From Flagellimonas onchidii (GTDB taxonomy: Bacteria > Bacteroidota > Bacteroidia > Flavobacteriales > Flavobacteriaceae), in assembly GCF_004804315.1 (NCBI RefSeq), contig NZ_SRXX01000003.1:62001-126000 (forward strand): a DNA stretch of 64,000 bases. The letters run 5' to 3'. Of the stretch, positions 37,719 through 47,135 are shown one piece after another (the first letter of the stretch is position 1; each line of letters starts with the position of its first letter). Under the pieces are notes generated by a model. That model saw nothing but the letters and a program-made list of their open reading frames with translations. It did no database searches and was not told the DNA's origin. Made by a program: the position numbers and the translations under genes.

Positions 37719-39371
37719 TTGCTTACAAATCTTTCAATTCGGAATTATGCCTTAATTGACGATGTGAATGTTTCGTTTTCAGATGGTTTCACTACCATTA
37801 CGGGCGAAACAGGAGCAGGGAAATCAATTTTGTTGGGTGGGCTTTCGTTGGTATTGGGTAAGCGAGCCGATTTATCCACGCTTAAAAACAAAGAACAGAA
37901 GTGTATCATTGAAGCCGAATTTGAAGTTTCAAAATACAAGCTGGATAAATTTTTTGCAGAACATGATTTGGACTACGAGGATTTGACCATACTTCGAAGG
38001 GAGATTTTGCCCAGTGGTAAATCGAGAGCTTTCGTAAATGATTCTCCGGTTGTTCTAGATGTATTGAAGAAACTTGGGGAACAATTGATTGATGTGCATT
38101 CGCAGCATCAAACACTTCAGTTAACCGAGAATGAATTTCAGCTCAAGGTGATAGATGCCTTGGCTAAGAATGAGGTGAACCTTGACAATTATGCAAAAAG
38201 ATTGGAACGGTTCAAAAAAGCGGCTGATCAATTGCAAGAGTTATTGGATTTTCAATCAAACTCCACCAAGGAACAAGACTATAACAGCTTTCTGTTGCAA
38301 GAATTGGAAACTGTTTCCTTAAAGGAAGGAATGCAGGAAGAATTGGAAACAGAATATGGGCAATTGAACAATGTTGAACAAATTCTGGAACTGCTATCCC
38401 AAGGGCATCAGTTGATGAATGATGAACAATTGGGGTTGCTGGGTAGATTTTCTGATTTAAAACACATATTCCAAAACCTATCTGGGTATGGAGACAGTTT
38501 TGGTGAGTTGAACCAACGTATTCAATCGGTTTTCATTGAAATGGATGATATTTCTGGAGAATTGGAACGATTAAAAGATGGAGTAGAGGCCAACCCGGAG
38601 AAGTTGAATGAGGTAAACACAAAATTGCAACAACTGTATGACCTTCAGAAAAAACATCAGGTAGCATCAGTAAGTGAGTTGATAGCGATTAGAGATGAGT
38701 TGTCGGAAAAGGTAGGTCTGGTCGAAGATATTGAATCAAAAATCAAGGAAAAAGAATCGGAAGTCGCCCGAATGGAAGAGGAGACCGAGAAATGGGCCAT
38801 AAAAATTAGCAAAGCTCGCAGTGCAGTACTCCCGAAGCTGAAGAAAATGCTACAAGAAAGTCTTTATGGATTGGGGATGCCTTCAGCTACATTTAAAATT
38901 GAGGTAAATCCATCTAATTCTTTTAAAATCAACGGTAAGGATAATCTAACGTTTTTGTTTTCGGCCAATACGGGTTCTGATTTTGGAGAACTTAAAAAAG
39001 TAGCTTCAGGGGGGGAACTTTCACGTATTATGTTGACTATAAAGTCGATTTTGGCCGAATACGAACACCTACCGACTATGATGTTCGATGAAATAGACAC
39101 CGGTGTCTCGGGGGAAATATCAAATCGTATGGGAGAAATCATGCAACAAATGGGAAATACCATGCAAGTTTTTTCGATTACACATTTACCTCAGGTGGCA
39201 TCCAAGGGCAAACAACAATTTAAGGTCTTTAAAGAAGAGGGGGCTAACGGAACTACGACTCAGATGAAAATACTTAACGCAGATGAGCGAATAAGTGAAC
39301 TGGCAGAAATGTTGGGAGGCAAGGCACTTTCGGAATCTGCCTTGGCTCATGCGAGGCAACTGCTACAATAG
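37719..39371 (+). CDS. recN: DNA repair protein RecN
   Basis: SMC-like ATPase that acts early in recombination repair of double-strand breaks. The 550 residues show the head-coil-head layout: Walker A TGETGAGKSILLGGLSLVLG (29-36 core GETGAGKS), two central coiled coils (about 150-350, rich in Leu, Glu and Lys), the ABC signature SGGELSRIMLTIK, Walker B PTMMFDEIDTGVSG and the H-loop ITHLPQVAS. The start is TTG (MLTNLSIRNYALI), which matches the conserved RecN N-terminus, and no ATG is available. It is separated from the preceding lipoprotein by a terminator. Confidence 0.96.
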   Translation: MLTNLSIRNYALIDDVNVSFSDGFTTITGETGAGKSILLGGLSLVLGKRADLSTLKNKEQKCIIEAEFEVSKYKLDKFFAEHDLDYEDLTILRREILPSGKSRAFVNDSPVVLDVLKKLGEQLIDVHSQHQTLQLTENEFQLKVIDALAKNEVNLDNYAKRLERFKKAADQLQELLDFQSNSTKEQDYNSFLLQELETVSLKEGMQEELETEYGQLNNVEQILELLSQGHQLMNDEQLGLLGRFSDLKHIFQNLSGYGDSFGELNQRIQSVFIEMDDISGELERLKDGVEANPEKLNEVNTKLQQLYDLQKKHQVASVSELIAIRDELSEKVGLVEDIESKIKEKESEVARMEEETEKWAIKISKARSAVLPKLKKMLQESLYGLGMPSATFKIEVNPSNSFKINGKDNLTFLFSANTGSDFGELKKVASGGELSRIMLTIKSILAEYEHLPTMMFDEIDTGVSGEISNRMGEIMQQMGNTMQVFSITHLPQVASKGKQQFKVFKEEGANGTTTQMKILNADERISELAEMLGGKALSESALAHARQLLQ

Positions 39372-39424
39372 TACTAACCGTTTCGAACATTAAAATCAAA
39401 AACACAAAACTCGACAAGAATAAA

Positions 39425-39432
39425 TATCTTTG
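39425..39432 (+). promoter_or_regulatory. Putative -7 element of fabI
   Basis: TATCTTTG lies 26 bases before the fabI ATG and fits TAnnTTTG. No TTG is found at the usual distance upstream. Confidence 0.38.
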
Positions 39433-39458
39433 TCGGCAAAACCAACGATAAATAGAAT

Positions 39459-40271
39459 ATGGCATACAATCTTTTAAAAGGCAAAAGAGGAATTATTTTT
39501 GGAGCATTGGATGAGAATTCCATTGCTTGGAAAACTGCTGAACGTGTTCATGAAGAAGGCGGTACATTTGTTTTGACCAATGCGCCCATTGCAATGCGAA
39601 TGGGTCAAATAAAGGAATTGGCGGCAAAAACCGGTTCAGAGATAATCCCAGCAGATGCTACCAATGAGGAAGATTTACAAAATTTGGTGACAAAATCTAT
39701 GGAAATTCTTGGCGGGAAATTAGATTTTGTGCTTCACTCCATCGGTATGTCCGTAAATGTTCGTAAAGGAAGGGCCTATACGGATGAAAAATATGATTTC
39801 ACGGCAAAAGGCTGGGATGTTTCCGCACTTTCCTTTCATAAGGTAATGCAGACTTTGTTCAAGGAAGATGCTATGAATGAATGGGGAAGTATTGTTGCCT
39901 TGACCTATATGGCCGCCCAAAGAACTTTTCCAGACTATAATGATATGGCCGATAACAAGGCGTATTTGGAATCTGTAGCACGAAGCTTCGGATATTTCTA
40001 TGGAAAGGAGAGAAAAGTAAGAGTCAATACCATTTCCCAATCACCAACACCAACCACTGCGGGTCAAGGTGTCAAAGGATTTGATGGATTTATAAATTAT
40101 GCTGAAAAAATGTCTCCACTGGGAAATGCATCTGCAGCGGACTGCGCGGATTATACAGTGAGTCTATTTTCTGATTTGACCAAGAAAGTTACTATGCAGA
40201 ACTTGTTCCATGATGGTGGGTTCTCCAATACCGGCGTAAGTCAGGAAGTAATAGATGAATTTAGCAAATAA
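39459..40271 (+). CDS. fabI: Enoyl-[acyl-carrier-protein] reductase
   Basis: Reduces enoyl-ACP in the last step of each fatty-acid elongation cycle, in the cytoplasm; the family is the triclosan target. The 270 residues form a short-chain-dehydrogenase fold with the atypical nucleotide start GIIFGALDENSIAW. The catalytic pair is Tyr160-x6-Lys167 (YNDMADNK), with Tyr150 in ALTYMAAQ. The block VNTISQSPTPTTAGQG is the Bacteroidota version of the mobile loop. It stands alone between a -7-like element and a terminator. Confidence 0.97.
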   Translation: MAYNLLKGKRGIIFGALDENSIAWKTAERVHEEGGTFVLTNAPIAMRMGQIKELAAKTGSEIIPADATNEEDLQNLVTKSMEILGGKLDFVLHSIGMSVNVRKGRAYTDEKYDFTAKGWDVSALSFHKVMQTLFKEDAMNEWGSIVALTYMAAQRTFPDYNDMADNKAYLESVARSFGYFYGKERKVRVNTISQSPTPTTAGQGVKGFDGFINYAEKMSPLGNASAADCADYTVSLFSDLTKKVTMQNLFHDGGFSNTGVSQEVIDEFSK

Positions 40272-40290
40272 GCAAAAGAGATGATTAATA

Positions 40291-40322
40291 AAGCCATCCT
40301 ATTTAGGGTGGCTTTTGTGTTT
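40291..40322 (+). terminator. Intrinsic terminator of fabI
   Basis: AAGCCATCCT and AGGGTGGCTT form a 10-bp stem with one G-U pair and an ATTT loop, then TTTGTGTTT. The following glycosyltransferase ATG is two bases beyond, so that gene needs a promoter inside or before this hairpin, or read-through. Confidence 0.75.
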
Positions 40323-40323
40323 T

Positions 40324-41334
40324 ATGATGCAATTAAAGTTTTCCATAATAGTTCCGGTATATAACAGACCCGAGGAGATTAGGGAGTTACTGGAGAGTCT
40401 TGATGAGCAAGACTTTCAGGAAGAATATGAAATTGTTGTTGTGGAAGACGGCTCATCCGATAGTTCAGAAGAAGTTGTAAAAAAGTTTGATGACAACCTG
40501 AGTATTTCCTATTATTTCAAACCCAATTCCGGTCCGGGAGATTCCAGAAACTATGGCATGCAAAAAGCCAAGGGAAACTACTTCATAATTCTGGACTCAG
40601 ATTGCATTTTGCCCAAACAATACCTTTCTGAAGTACAAAAAGAGTTGAATCAGGAGTTTGTGCATTGTTTTGGCGGCCCAGATGCTGCAGATGCATCTTT
40701 TACTGATGTGCAAAAAGCCATCAACTATGCGATGACATCTCTTTTTACCACTGGAGGTATTCGCGGTGGAAAAAAGTCGGTGGGTAAATTCCAACCTCGA
40801 AGCTTTAATATGGGGATTTCCAAACAAGCATTTGAAAAGGCAGGAGGATTCGGCAGAATTCATCCAGGAGAAGACCCTGATCTCACATTCCGAATTTGGA
40901 AAGCTGGTTTCAATTCCAGATTGTTTCCCAAAGCATTCGTATATCATAAAAGACGGATTGATTGGAATAAATTCTATATCCAAGTGAATAAATTTGGACA
41001 AGTGCGACCCATTTTGAATAAGTGGCACCCTGGTACCGCCAAAATCACCTATTGGTTTCCAACGCTGTTCATGTTGAGTTTATGCTTTTCCATTATTGTA
41101 TTGTTGGCGGGATGGGTAGTTCCAATAGCATTATTTGGAGTTTATTTTTTGCTTCTGTTTATCCATTCGTTGGTGAGTACGGGAAAAATAAAAGTGGCCT
41201 TTTTGGCAATTTTTGCAGTGTTGACTCAATTTACGGGATATGGCATGGGTTTTTTAAAATCAACGACGTTGCTTAACTTTAGTAACAGGGAGCCTGAGGA
41301 ATTGTTTCCAAAGCTTTTCTTTAAAAGAAAATAA
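40324..41334 (+). CDS. Family 2 glycosyltransferase, membrane-associated
   Basis: A 336-residue inverting glycosyltransferase of the GT-A fold. The N-terminus FSIIVPVYNRPEEI, then VVVEDGSSD, the metal-binding DSDCILP (Asp-x-Asp equivalent near residue 95) and PGEDPDLTFRIWKAGF are typical of GT2. The C-terminus has two or three hydrophobic helices (about 245-320), so it is anchored in the inner membrane. The donor and acceptor are unknown. ATGs at 40324 and 40327 are both possible. It is followed by the YbbR gene (2 bases) and coaE, probably one unit. Confidence 0.92.
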   Translation: MMQLKFSIIVPVYNRPEEIRELLESLDEQDFQEEYEIVVVEDGSSDSSEEVVKKFDDNLSISYYFKPNSGPGDSRNYGMQKAKGNYFIILDSDCILPKQYLSEVQKELNQEFVHCFGGPDAADASFTDVQKAINYAMTSLFTTGGIRGGKKSVGKFQPRSFNMGISKQAFEKAGGFGRIHPGEDPDLTFRIWKAGFNSRLFPKAFVYHKRRIDWNKFYIQVNKFGQVRPILNKWHPGTAKITYWFPTLFMLSLCFSIIVLLAGWVVPIALFGVYFLLLFIHSLVSTGKIKVAFLAIFAVLTQFTGYGMGFLKSTTLLNFSNREPEELFPKLFFKRK

Positions 41335-41336
41335 GA

Positions 41337-42293
41337 GTGGTTAAAAAACTATTGAAGGGAATCAGCAACAAAAAGGTAAAAGTATTTTTGCTTTTTTTAC
41401 TATGTTCCTTTTTGGCTTGGTTCCTGAGCAACATGTCCGAATCGTATGAATCTAGGGCGAATTTTAACCTAAATTATAGAAATCTGCCAGACACTTTGTT
41501 TTTGGGGAATAATTCTTCTGATTTTTTGGAAGCGAAAATTGAAACCAGTGGTTTTCGGCATTTTTATTTCAATGTGATCAATAAAAAAATCAATATCGAT
41601 TTATCTCAAGTTTCATATGTTGACGGGCGGTACAAATTACCTGAAGCCTCGCTGAAAAAACAGATTGAAGGGCAACTTTCCCAAAATGTTTCTCTTGTTG
41701 ATTTATATAGGAACGAACTTTATGTTGATTTGTACAAGGTTAAATCCAAAGAAGTGCCCATTAAAGCCATTCTGGATATTCAATTTGAACCGAACTACAT
41801 TTTAGATGGAGAGGTTACAGTAGACCCGCAAACCGTTTTGGTAAAGGGTCCGGCAAACGAAATTGATACACTTAGACAAATTTTAACCACAAAAATCGAG
41901 TTGACCAATATTGCAGCGGACTTTTCAAAAGAGGCCTCATTAGTGTTCCCTAAAAATATGACCAACAGTATTTTTTCAATAAGCCGAACCGAGGTGTCGG
42001 GCCAAGTGGTAAAATTTTCAGAAAAAGTTTATGAGGTTCCGATTCAGTCAATAAACGTTCCTGAGGGATATTCCATTAAGACCTTTCCAAATACGGTTTC
42101 TATCGTATGTAAAGCTACGATAGAACAGTTAAAGGTAATTTCTGAAGCCAGTTTTCAGGTTGTGGCGGATTATAAGCAATTGAACAATTCCAGTGATAAT
42201 GTACTTTTTCTTCAAGTGATTAAAAAACCTGAAAAATCCTATGGGACTAGATTACTGGAAAACAAGGTAAACTTTGTTTTGGAGAAAGAATGA
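41337..42293 (+). CDS. YbbR-like domain protein
   Basis: A 318-residue protein with one N-terminal transmembrane helix (about 14-30, VFLLFLLCSFLAWFLS) and an extracytoplasmic part built from repeats of YbbR type: VPIKAILDIQFEPNYILDG, seen as IQFEPNYILDG, then VDPQTVLVKGPANEIDTL and later YEVPIQSINVPEGYS. In Firmicutes, YbbR (CdaR) regulates the c-di-AMP cyclase. No cyclase gene is visible here, so that role is only a possibility. The start is GTG and the gene overlaps coaE by 4 bases (ATGA). Confidence 0.82.
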   Translation: MVKKLLKGISNKKVKVFLLFLLCSFLAWFLSNMSESYESRANFNLNYRNLPDTLFLGNNSSDFLEAKIETSGFRHFYFNVINKKINIDLSQVSYVDGRYKLPEASLKKQIEGQLSQNVSLVDLYRNELYVDLYKVKSKEVPIKAILDIQFEPNYILDGEVTVDPQTVLVKGPANEIDTLRQILTTKIELTNIAADFSKEASLVFPKNMTNSIFSISRTEVSGQVVKFSEKVYEVPIQSINVPEGYSIKTFPNTVSIVCKATIEQLKVISEASFQVVADYKQLNNSSDNVLFLQVIKKPEKSYGTRLLENKVNFVLEKE

Positions 42294-42889
42294 TAGTAGT
42301 TGGACTTACCGGAGGCATTGGAAGTGGCAAAAGTACCGTCGCCAATATGTTTCGTAAACTGGGAGTGCCGGTATACGATTCAGATGTTGAGGCCAAACAA
42401 TTAATGGTTTCGTCCAAGAAAATAAAGAAAGCCATTATTTCCCTACTTGGAAAAAAAGCGTATTCCAAAGAAGATTTGAACAGAAGTTATATTGCAGATA
42501 AGGTTTTTAAGAATCCTGAACTTTTGCAGCAGTTGAATGATATCGTACATCCTGAAGTAAAAGCACATTTTTTGGATTGGACGAAAAGCCAAACCGCCAA
42601 TTATGTAATTCAAGAAACCGCTTTGATATTTGAAAATGGAGTGGAGGACAGGTATGACTATGTGCTGTTGGTAACAGCGCCAAAGGAACTACGTTTAGAG
42701 CGTGTACTTGCTAGGGACAGAGTTTCAAAACAGGAGATTCTAGACCGAATGCAGCATCAAATGGACGATGATGAAAAGATGGAATTGGCCCATTTTCGCA
42801 TAGAAAATATTGACTTGGAAGTGACCGAAAAACAAGTGGGAAAACTGCACCAAAAACTTGATAATGTGCAGTCTCGTTCAAAATTTTAA
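42290..42889 (+). CDS. coaE: Dephospho-CoA kinase
   Basis: Phosphorylates dephospho-CoA at the 3' ribose hydroxyl, the last step of coenzyme A synthesis. The 199 residues contain the P-loop GLTGGIGSGKSTVANMF (residues 5-21; core GGIGSGKS), the CoA-site block VPVYDSDVEAKQLM and the lid region RDRVSKQEILDRMQHQM. It overlaps the YbbR gene by 4 bases. A downstream sensor-kinase gene follows after 64 bases. Confidence 0.97.
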   Translation: MIVVGLTGGIGSGKSTVANMFRKLGVPVYDSDVEAKQLMVSSKKIKKAIISLLGKKAYSKEDLNRSYIADKVFKNPELLQQLNDIVHPEVKAHFLDWTKSQTANYVIQETALIFENGVEDRYDYVLLVTAPKELRLERVLARDRVSKQEILDRMQHQMDDDEKMELAHFRIENIDLEVTEKQVGKLHQKLDNVQSRSKF

Positions 42890-42953
42890 CATTTTTGTTA
42901 AGGTTAGGTTAAACGGTGAAAGGCCTAAATGTTAAATTTCTAATTTTACCCCG

Positions 42954-44534
42954 ATGAACAAGAAGCTATTCGTTCTTCTCGTCATTTTGATGAGCTTATC
43001 CCTTACAGGAATAATCTTTGTTCAAGTATATTGGATTAGAACATCAATAAACGATAAAGAGGAGCAATTCTCAAGAACGGTTACAGACATACTGGATAAG
43101 GTTGCGAGCAGGGTAGAGAAAAGGGAAATCAAAGAATATTCAGATCGTTTGGCTTCGCTTGTGGATAGTGTAGGAAATCCTGAAACTACTTTGTTGGGTA
43201 GTTTTGGTTTTGTGGAGAAAGATGAAAATTCTGATGAGATTCTCTTTTATTCCCATGGAATTTTGGAGGAGGATTATAATATATCATCTACGTTCTTTGA
43301 TAATTCTGATAGTGAAGACAGTACAACAGTTAAAAACTACACCAGTAAGCGCACTAAGGTTGTTTTTAAGGAAGAACATGGGCTTGATGGCAAGAGCTAC
43401 GGCTTAACTCCACTGCAAAGAGTGGAGAAGCTTGGAGGACTTTCCAGTCTTAAAAAAGCAGCTTGGGAAGATGTTTTTATGGAGAAAGCAAAAAGTCAGC
43501 CTATCCATAAAAGAATTGCCAAGCAAGAACTGGAATTACTTTTGGATCAGGAACTTCGAAACAGAAATATTGATATCGATTTTGAGTACGGTGTATACAG
43601 CCAAGGCTATCCAACCAAAATCAAATCGAAGAAATTCAAATTTTCTGAATCCAATATGTACGAAGCTCCGATTTTAACGGATAGTGAAGGAAACACCAAC
43701 TTTTCTTTACTGCTTACCTTTCCAAAGGAAAAAAAGTTCATTTTCGGTTCAATTATGGGAATGGCCTTGTTGTCATTGATTTTTACGTTGGTCATATTGG
43801 TCGCTTATTCTAGCGCCATTTACCAATTGATAAAACAGAAGCAGATTTCTGAAATAAAAACGGATTTCATCAACAATATGACCCACGAGTTCAAAACGCC
43901 CATTGCCACAATTAACTTGGCAGTGGAGGCGATAAGAAACCCAAAGTCTATTGAAGATAAGGAAAAGGTGCTGCGTTATTTAGGCATGATTCGTGAGGAG
44001 AACAAACGTATGCATGCGCAGGTAGAAAATGTTTTACGAATTTCCAAATTGGAAAAAAATCAATTGGACATTAGTAAAGATAGGGTAGACGCTCATGAAA
44101 TTGTGACGGATGCCATTACACATGTTGAGTTGATAGTGAAAAATAGGGGTGGGTACATCAATGCGCATTTGGATGCAGAAAGAGCTGAAGTTTTGGCTAA
44201 TGATATGCATTTTACCAATGTGATTGTGAACATGTTGGACAATGCCATCAAGTATTCTCCAGAACCACCAAAAATTGATGTCTTTACGGAGGTAGTCAAG
44301 AACAACATTATTATTAAAATTCAAGACCAGGGAGCTGGTATGAGCAAAGCGGTCCTGAAAAAAGTATTTGAAAAGTTTTACCGGGAGCATACCGGTGATA
44401 TTCACAATGTAAAAGGCCATGGATTAGGGTTGGCCTATGTAAAAAGAATTATTGAAGATCATCAAGGCGAAGTTTACGCCGAAAGTGAAAAAGGAAAAGG
44501 GAGTACCTTTTATATAAAGCTTCCCTTAATATAG
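42954..44534 (+). CDS. Sensor histidine kinase, RprX-like
   Basis: Membrane kinase of a two-component system. The 526 residues begin with a transmembrane helix (about 5-28), then a periplasmic sensor domain of about 235 residues with no family I can name, a second helix (about 263-288), a HisKA domain with the phosphorylated His near 311 (NNMTHEFKTPIATINL) and an ATPase domain (N box NMLDNAIKYSPEPP, G1 DQGAGMSKAV, G2 GHGLGLAYVKRI). The layout and pairing resemble RprX of Bacteroides fragilis. The stimulus is unknown. The regulator gene follows 12 bases on. Confidence 0.94.
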   Translation: MNKKLFVLLVILMSLSLTGIIFVQVYWIRTSINDKEEQFSRTVTDILDKVASRVEKREIKEYSDRLASLVDSVGNPETTLLGSFGFVEKDENSDEILFYSHGILEEDYNISSTFFDNSDSEDSTTVKNYTSKRTKVVFKEEHGLDGKSYGLTPLQRVEKLGGLSSLKKAAWEDVFMEKAKSQPIHKRIAKQELELLLDQELRNRNIDIDFEYGVYSQGYPTKIKSKKFKFSESNMYEAPILTDSEGNTNFSLLLTFPKEKKFIFGSIMGMALLSLIFTLVILVAYSSAIYQLIKQKQISEIKTDFINNMTHEFKTPIATINLAVEAIRNPKSIEDKEKVLRYLGMIREENKRMHAQVENVLRISKLEKNQLDISKDRVDAHEIVTDAITHVELIVKNRGGYINAHLDAERAEVLANDMHFTNVIVNMLDNAIKYSPEPPKIDVFTEVVKNNIIIKIQDQGAGMSKAVLKKVFEKFYREHTGDIHNVKGHGLGLAYVKRIIEDHQGEVYAESEKGKGSTFYIKLPLI

Positions 44535-44546
44535 AAAAACAAAACT

Positions 44547-45260
44547 ATGGAGACAGAACAAAAGAAAATACTGTTAGTTGAGGATGACCCAAATTTTGGG
44601 ATTGTGTTGAAGGATTATTTGTCAATGAACGATTTTGACGTGGTCTTGGCCAAAAATGGTATGGAAGGCTTCGAAAAGTTTAAAAAGGATAACTATGACG
44701 TCTGCATTTTGGACGTTATGATGCCCTATAAAGATGGGTTTACTTTGGCAAGGGAGATTAGGGAAAAGAACGAAAACGTTCCTATTATTTTCCTTACGGC
44801 CAAAACCATGAAGGAGGATGTTTTAAAAGGATATAAGGCGGGTGCAGATGATTATTTGAACAAGCCTTTTGATTCTGAGGTATTGCTGATGAAACTAAAG
44901 GCCATCCTTCAAAGAAAAGCCTCAAGTACTTTGGCCGACAGTAAACAATTTGAGTTTCAAATTGGCAACTTTCACCTGAACTCCAAGCTTCGTTTCTTAA
45001 AATATAAGGAAGAAGAGCCTGTAAAGCTTTCTCCAAAGGAAAATGAACTGCTTAGGCTTCTTGCACTTCACGAAAATGATTTGATGCCCCGTGAACTGGC
45101 GTTGACCAAAATCTGGAGGGACGATAATTACTTTACGTCAAGAAGTATGGATGTTTACATCGCCAAGCTCAGAAAATATTTAAAGAGGGACGATGTGGTA
45201 GAAATCCTGAATATCCATGGAGAAGGGTTTAGATTGGTTATCAAGGCCGAAAACCAATAG
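44547..45260 (+). CDS. OmpR-family response regulator, RprY-like
   Basis: Partner of the upstream kinase. The 237 residues comprise a receiver domain (1-120; acidic pair in LLVEDDPNFG, phosphorylated Asp56 in CILDVMMPYKDGF, Thr in IFLTAKT, Lys in LNKPFDSEVL) and a winged-helix DNA-binding domain (about 140-235; KLSPKENELLRLLALH, SRSMDVYIAKLRKYLK, ILNIHGEGFRLV). It resembles RprY. The targets are unknown. The gene ends in front of a terminator shared with the convergent gluconate permease gene. Confidence 0.95.
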   Translation: METEQKKILLVEDDPNFGIVLKDYLSMNDFDVVLAKNGMEGFEKFKKDNYDVCILDVMMPYKDGFTLAREIREKNENVPIIFLTAKTMKEDVLKGYKAGADDYLNKPFDSEVLLMKLKAILQRKASSTLADSKQFEFQIGNFHLNSKLRFLKYKEEEPVKLSPKENELLRLLALHENDLMPRELALTKIWRDDNYFTSRSMDVYIAKLRKYLKRDDVVEILNIHGEGFRLVIKAENQ

Positions 45261-45283
45261 AACTCTTTGTTAAAATAATCCCG

Positions 45284-45308
45284 AACCACCTATTTAGGTG
45301 GTTTTTTT
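45284..45308 (+). terminator. Terminator of the two-component operon
   Basis: AACCACCT and AGGTGGTT form an 8-bp perfect stem with an ATTT loop, followed by a T-run. It touches the stop codon of the convergent gntP gene. Confidence 0.82.
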
Positions 45309-46644
45309 ATATCAAAAAATAAAGTACCGAAACTGTTGCCATTCCGGTAATGGCCAAAATCGTGGTCATCATGGTCCAAGACTTAAAAGTTTGCTTTTCG
45401 GTAATCCCCAAGTATTGACCAACCAACCAAAACCCACTGTCGTTCACGTGGGAAAATATACTGGCACCTGAAGCTATGGCGATAACCATGCAAGCTAGCT
45501 CCACAGGACTTAATGAAGCATTCCCTAAAAGGGGTGACACCAATCCTGCTGCAGTAATCATAGCCACAGTAGAGGAACCCTGAACTATACGAACGATAGC
45601 CGCACTTATAAAAGCAAAGGCCAAAATGGGAAACCCTGCATTGCTCAGCGAGGTGGCTAACAGCTCTCCTGCTCCGGTATTGGTCAAAACCTGTTTAAAT
45701 ACCCCACCGGCTCCTGTCAACAATATGATAGTCCCAGCGGGCGCCAAGGATTTAGAAGAGATATCAAATAATTGGGCTTTGGTAAATCCTCTTTTAATAC
45801 CAAAAAAATACCACGCCAATATATTAGCGATAATCAGTGCTGAAAAAGGATGTCCCACCAATCCTATCATTTTTAAAATTATCGGATTTGATATGCCCAA
45901 GGCTCCAGTGGAAGATATGGTGTTGAGCAAAATAAGTACGATGGGCAGAGCAATGATCCAAAGTGTCTGACCAATAGGAGGTAATGATGCAGGGGTGGAA
46001 TTTTCTATTTCAGTGGGAGCGGCAACAAAAATTTTCTTGGCAATGGTTCTACCAAAAAGTAAGCCCGCAATCAATGCTGTCGGAATTCCTGCCAGGAATC
46101 CAACTAAAATTACCCATCCGAGGTCGGCCCCTATGATATCGGCAACTGCAATCGGTCCTGGGGTGGGAGGGATAAAGGCATGTGTGATGGCCAATCCCGC
46201 TAAAAGTGGAATGGCATAAAGCAGAAGTGATTTTCCTGTTTTCCGTTGTAGCGCATAGATCATGGGGACCAGAATGATAAATGCCACATCAAAGAATACC
46301 GGGATGGCAATCAAAAAACCAGAAATGACCATGGCCAAAGGAGCTCTTTGTAATCCAAATTTTGATATCATAAAGTCGGCTATGGTCTTTGCGCCCCCTG
46401 ATGCCTCAAGAATAGCACCGAACATGGCTCCCAAACCAACAACAGTGGCAACAAAACCAAGCGTACCCCCCATACCTTGCTGAATGGTATCTATAATTTC
46501 TTTGGCATCGAGGCCCGCCACCAATCCTACAGTGATACTTCCAATCAGAAGCGCCAAAAATGCGTGTATCCGAAATTTCAGAATCAAAAATAACAGTACA
46601 GCTATACCGCCCAGAACGGCGATGATCAAATTGGTCTCTATCAT
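45307..46644 (-). CDS. gntP: Gluconate:H+ symporter, GntP family
   Basis: A 445-residue inner-membrane permease with about 12-14 helices. The family motif is ITHAFIPPTPGPIAVADIIGADLG (seen as AFIPPTPGPIAV), with VRIVQGSSTVAMITAAGL and SGASIFSHVNDSGFWLV later. It is directly linked to a gluconokinase gene (4-base overlap), which supports gluconate as the substrate: import, then phosphorylation to 6-phosphogluconate for the pentose phosphate or Entner-Doudoroff route. A second GntP family protein is at the left edge of the window and is clearly different in sequence. Confidence 0.93.
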   Translation of the reverse strand: MIETNLIIAVLGGIAVLLFLILKFRIHAFLALLIGSITVGLVAGLDAKEIIDTIQQGMGGTLGFVATVVGLGAMFGAILEASGGAKTIADFMISKFGLQRAPLAMVISGFLIAIPVFFDVAFIILVPMIYALQRKTGKSLLLYAIPLLAGLAITHAFIPPTPGPIAVADIIGADLGWVILVGFLAGIPTALIAGLLFGRTIAKKIFVAAPTEIENSTPASLPPIGQTLWIIALPIVLILLNTISSTGALGISNPIILKMIGLVGHPFSALIIANILAWYFFGIKRGFTKAQLFDISSKSLAPAGTIILLTGAGGVFKQVLTNTGAGELLATSLSNAGFPILAFAFISAAIVRIVQGSSTVAMITAAGLVSPLLGNASLSPVELACMVIAIASGASIFSHVNDSGFWLVGQYLGITEKQTFKSWTMMTTILAITGMATVSVLYFLI

Positions 46645-47135
46645 TGTATTTCGCCCCTGATTAATTCAACAATTTTTTCAGGGGAATGGAAAATGGATAC
46701 TGTAATAGCCTCAGAGGGAGGTTCAAGTGTATCAAACTGCGATTGCAACAATTCCAAGGGCATAAAATGCTCTTTTCGACTTTCCAGTCTGGATTTTATA
46801 AGCTCAAAAGAGCCTTCCAGATAAATAAAATGGATTGCACTGCCCATATCTTTTTCCAACAAATTCCTATAACGCTGTTTAAGCGCCGAACAGGCTATTA
46901 TGGCTCCCGTCGATTTATGCTCCAAGGCCAACGCATTCAGTTTTTCCAACCAACTTTGTCTGTCCTTGTCATTCAGTGGCTTTCCGACCCTCATTTTTTT
47001 GACATTCGCTTCTGGATGAAAGTCATCTCCATCATAGAAAGGAATATCGAGTGCCTCGGAAAGTAATCTACCAATTGTGGATTTTCCGGTACCGGAAACT
47101 CCCATGACCACCAAAACCTTGTCGAACCTAGCCAT
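46641..47135 (-). CDS. gntK: Gluconokinase
   Basis: Phosphorylates gluconate to 6-phosphogluconate with ATP. The 164 residues match the small GntK family: P-loop MGVSGTGKSTIGRLL (GVSGTGKS at 12-19), the substrate block FYDGDDFHPEANVKKM, then LNDKDRQSWLEKLN and ACSALKQRYRNLL. It overlaps the gntP gene by 4 bases and miaA by 8 bases, so it is likely translated together with both. No GntR-type regulator gene is adjacent, and no operator could be recognised. Confidence 0.95.
   Translation of the reverse strand: MARFDKVLVVMGVSGTGKSTIGRLLSEALDIPFYDGDDFHPEANVKKMRVGKPLNDKDRQSWLEKLNALALEHKSTGAIIACSALKQRYRNLLEKDMGSAIHFIYLEGSFELIKSRLESRKEHFMPLELLQSQFDTLEPPSEAITVSIFHSPEKIVELIRGEIQ

Noticed and set aside
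40315-40326. Upstream TTG start for the glycosyltransferase
   Set aside because: It falls inside the fabI terminator hairpin's T-tract; the ATGs at 40324 and 40327 give a normal GT2 N-terminus.
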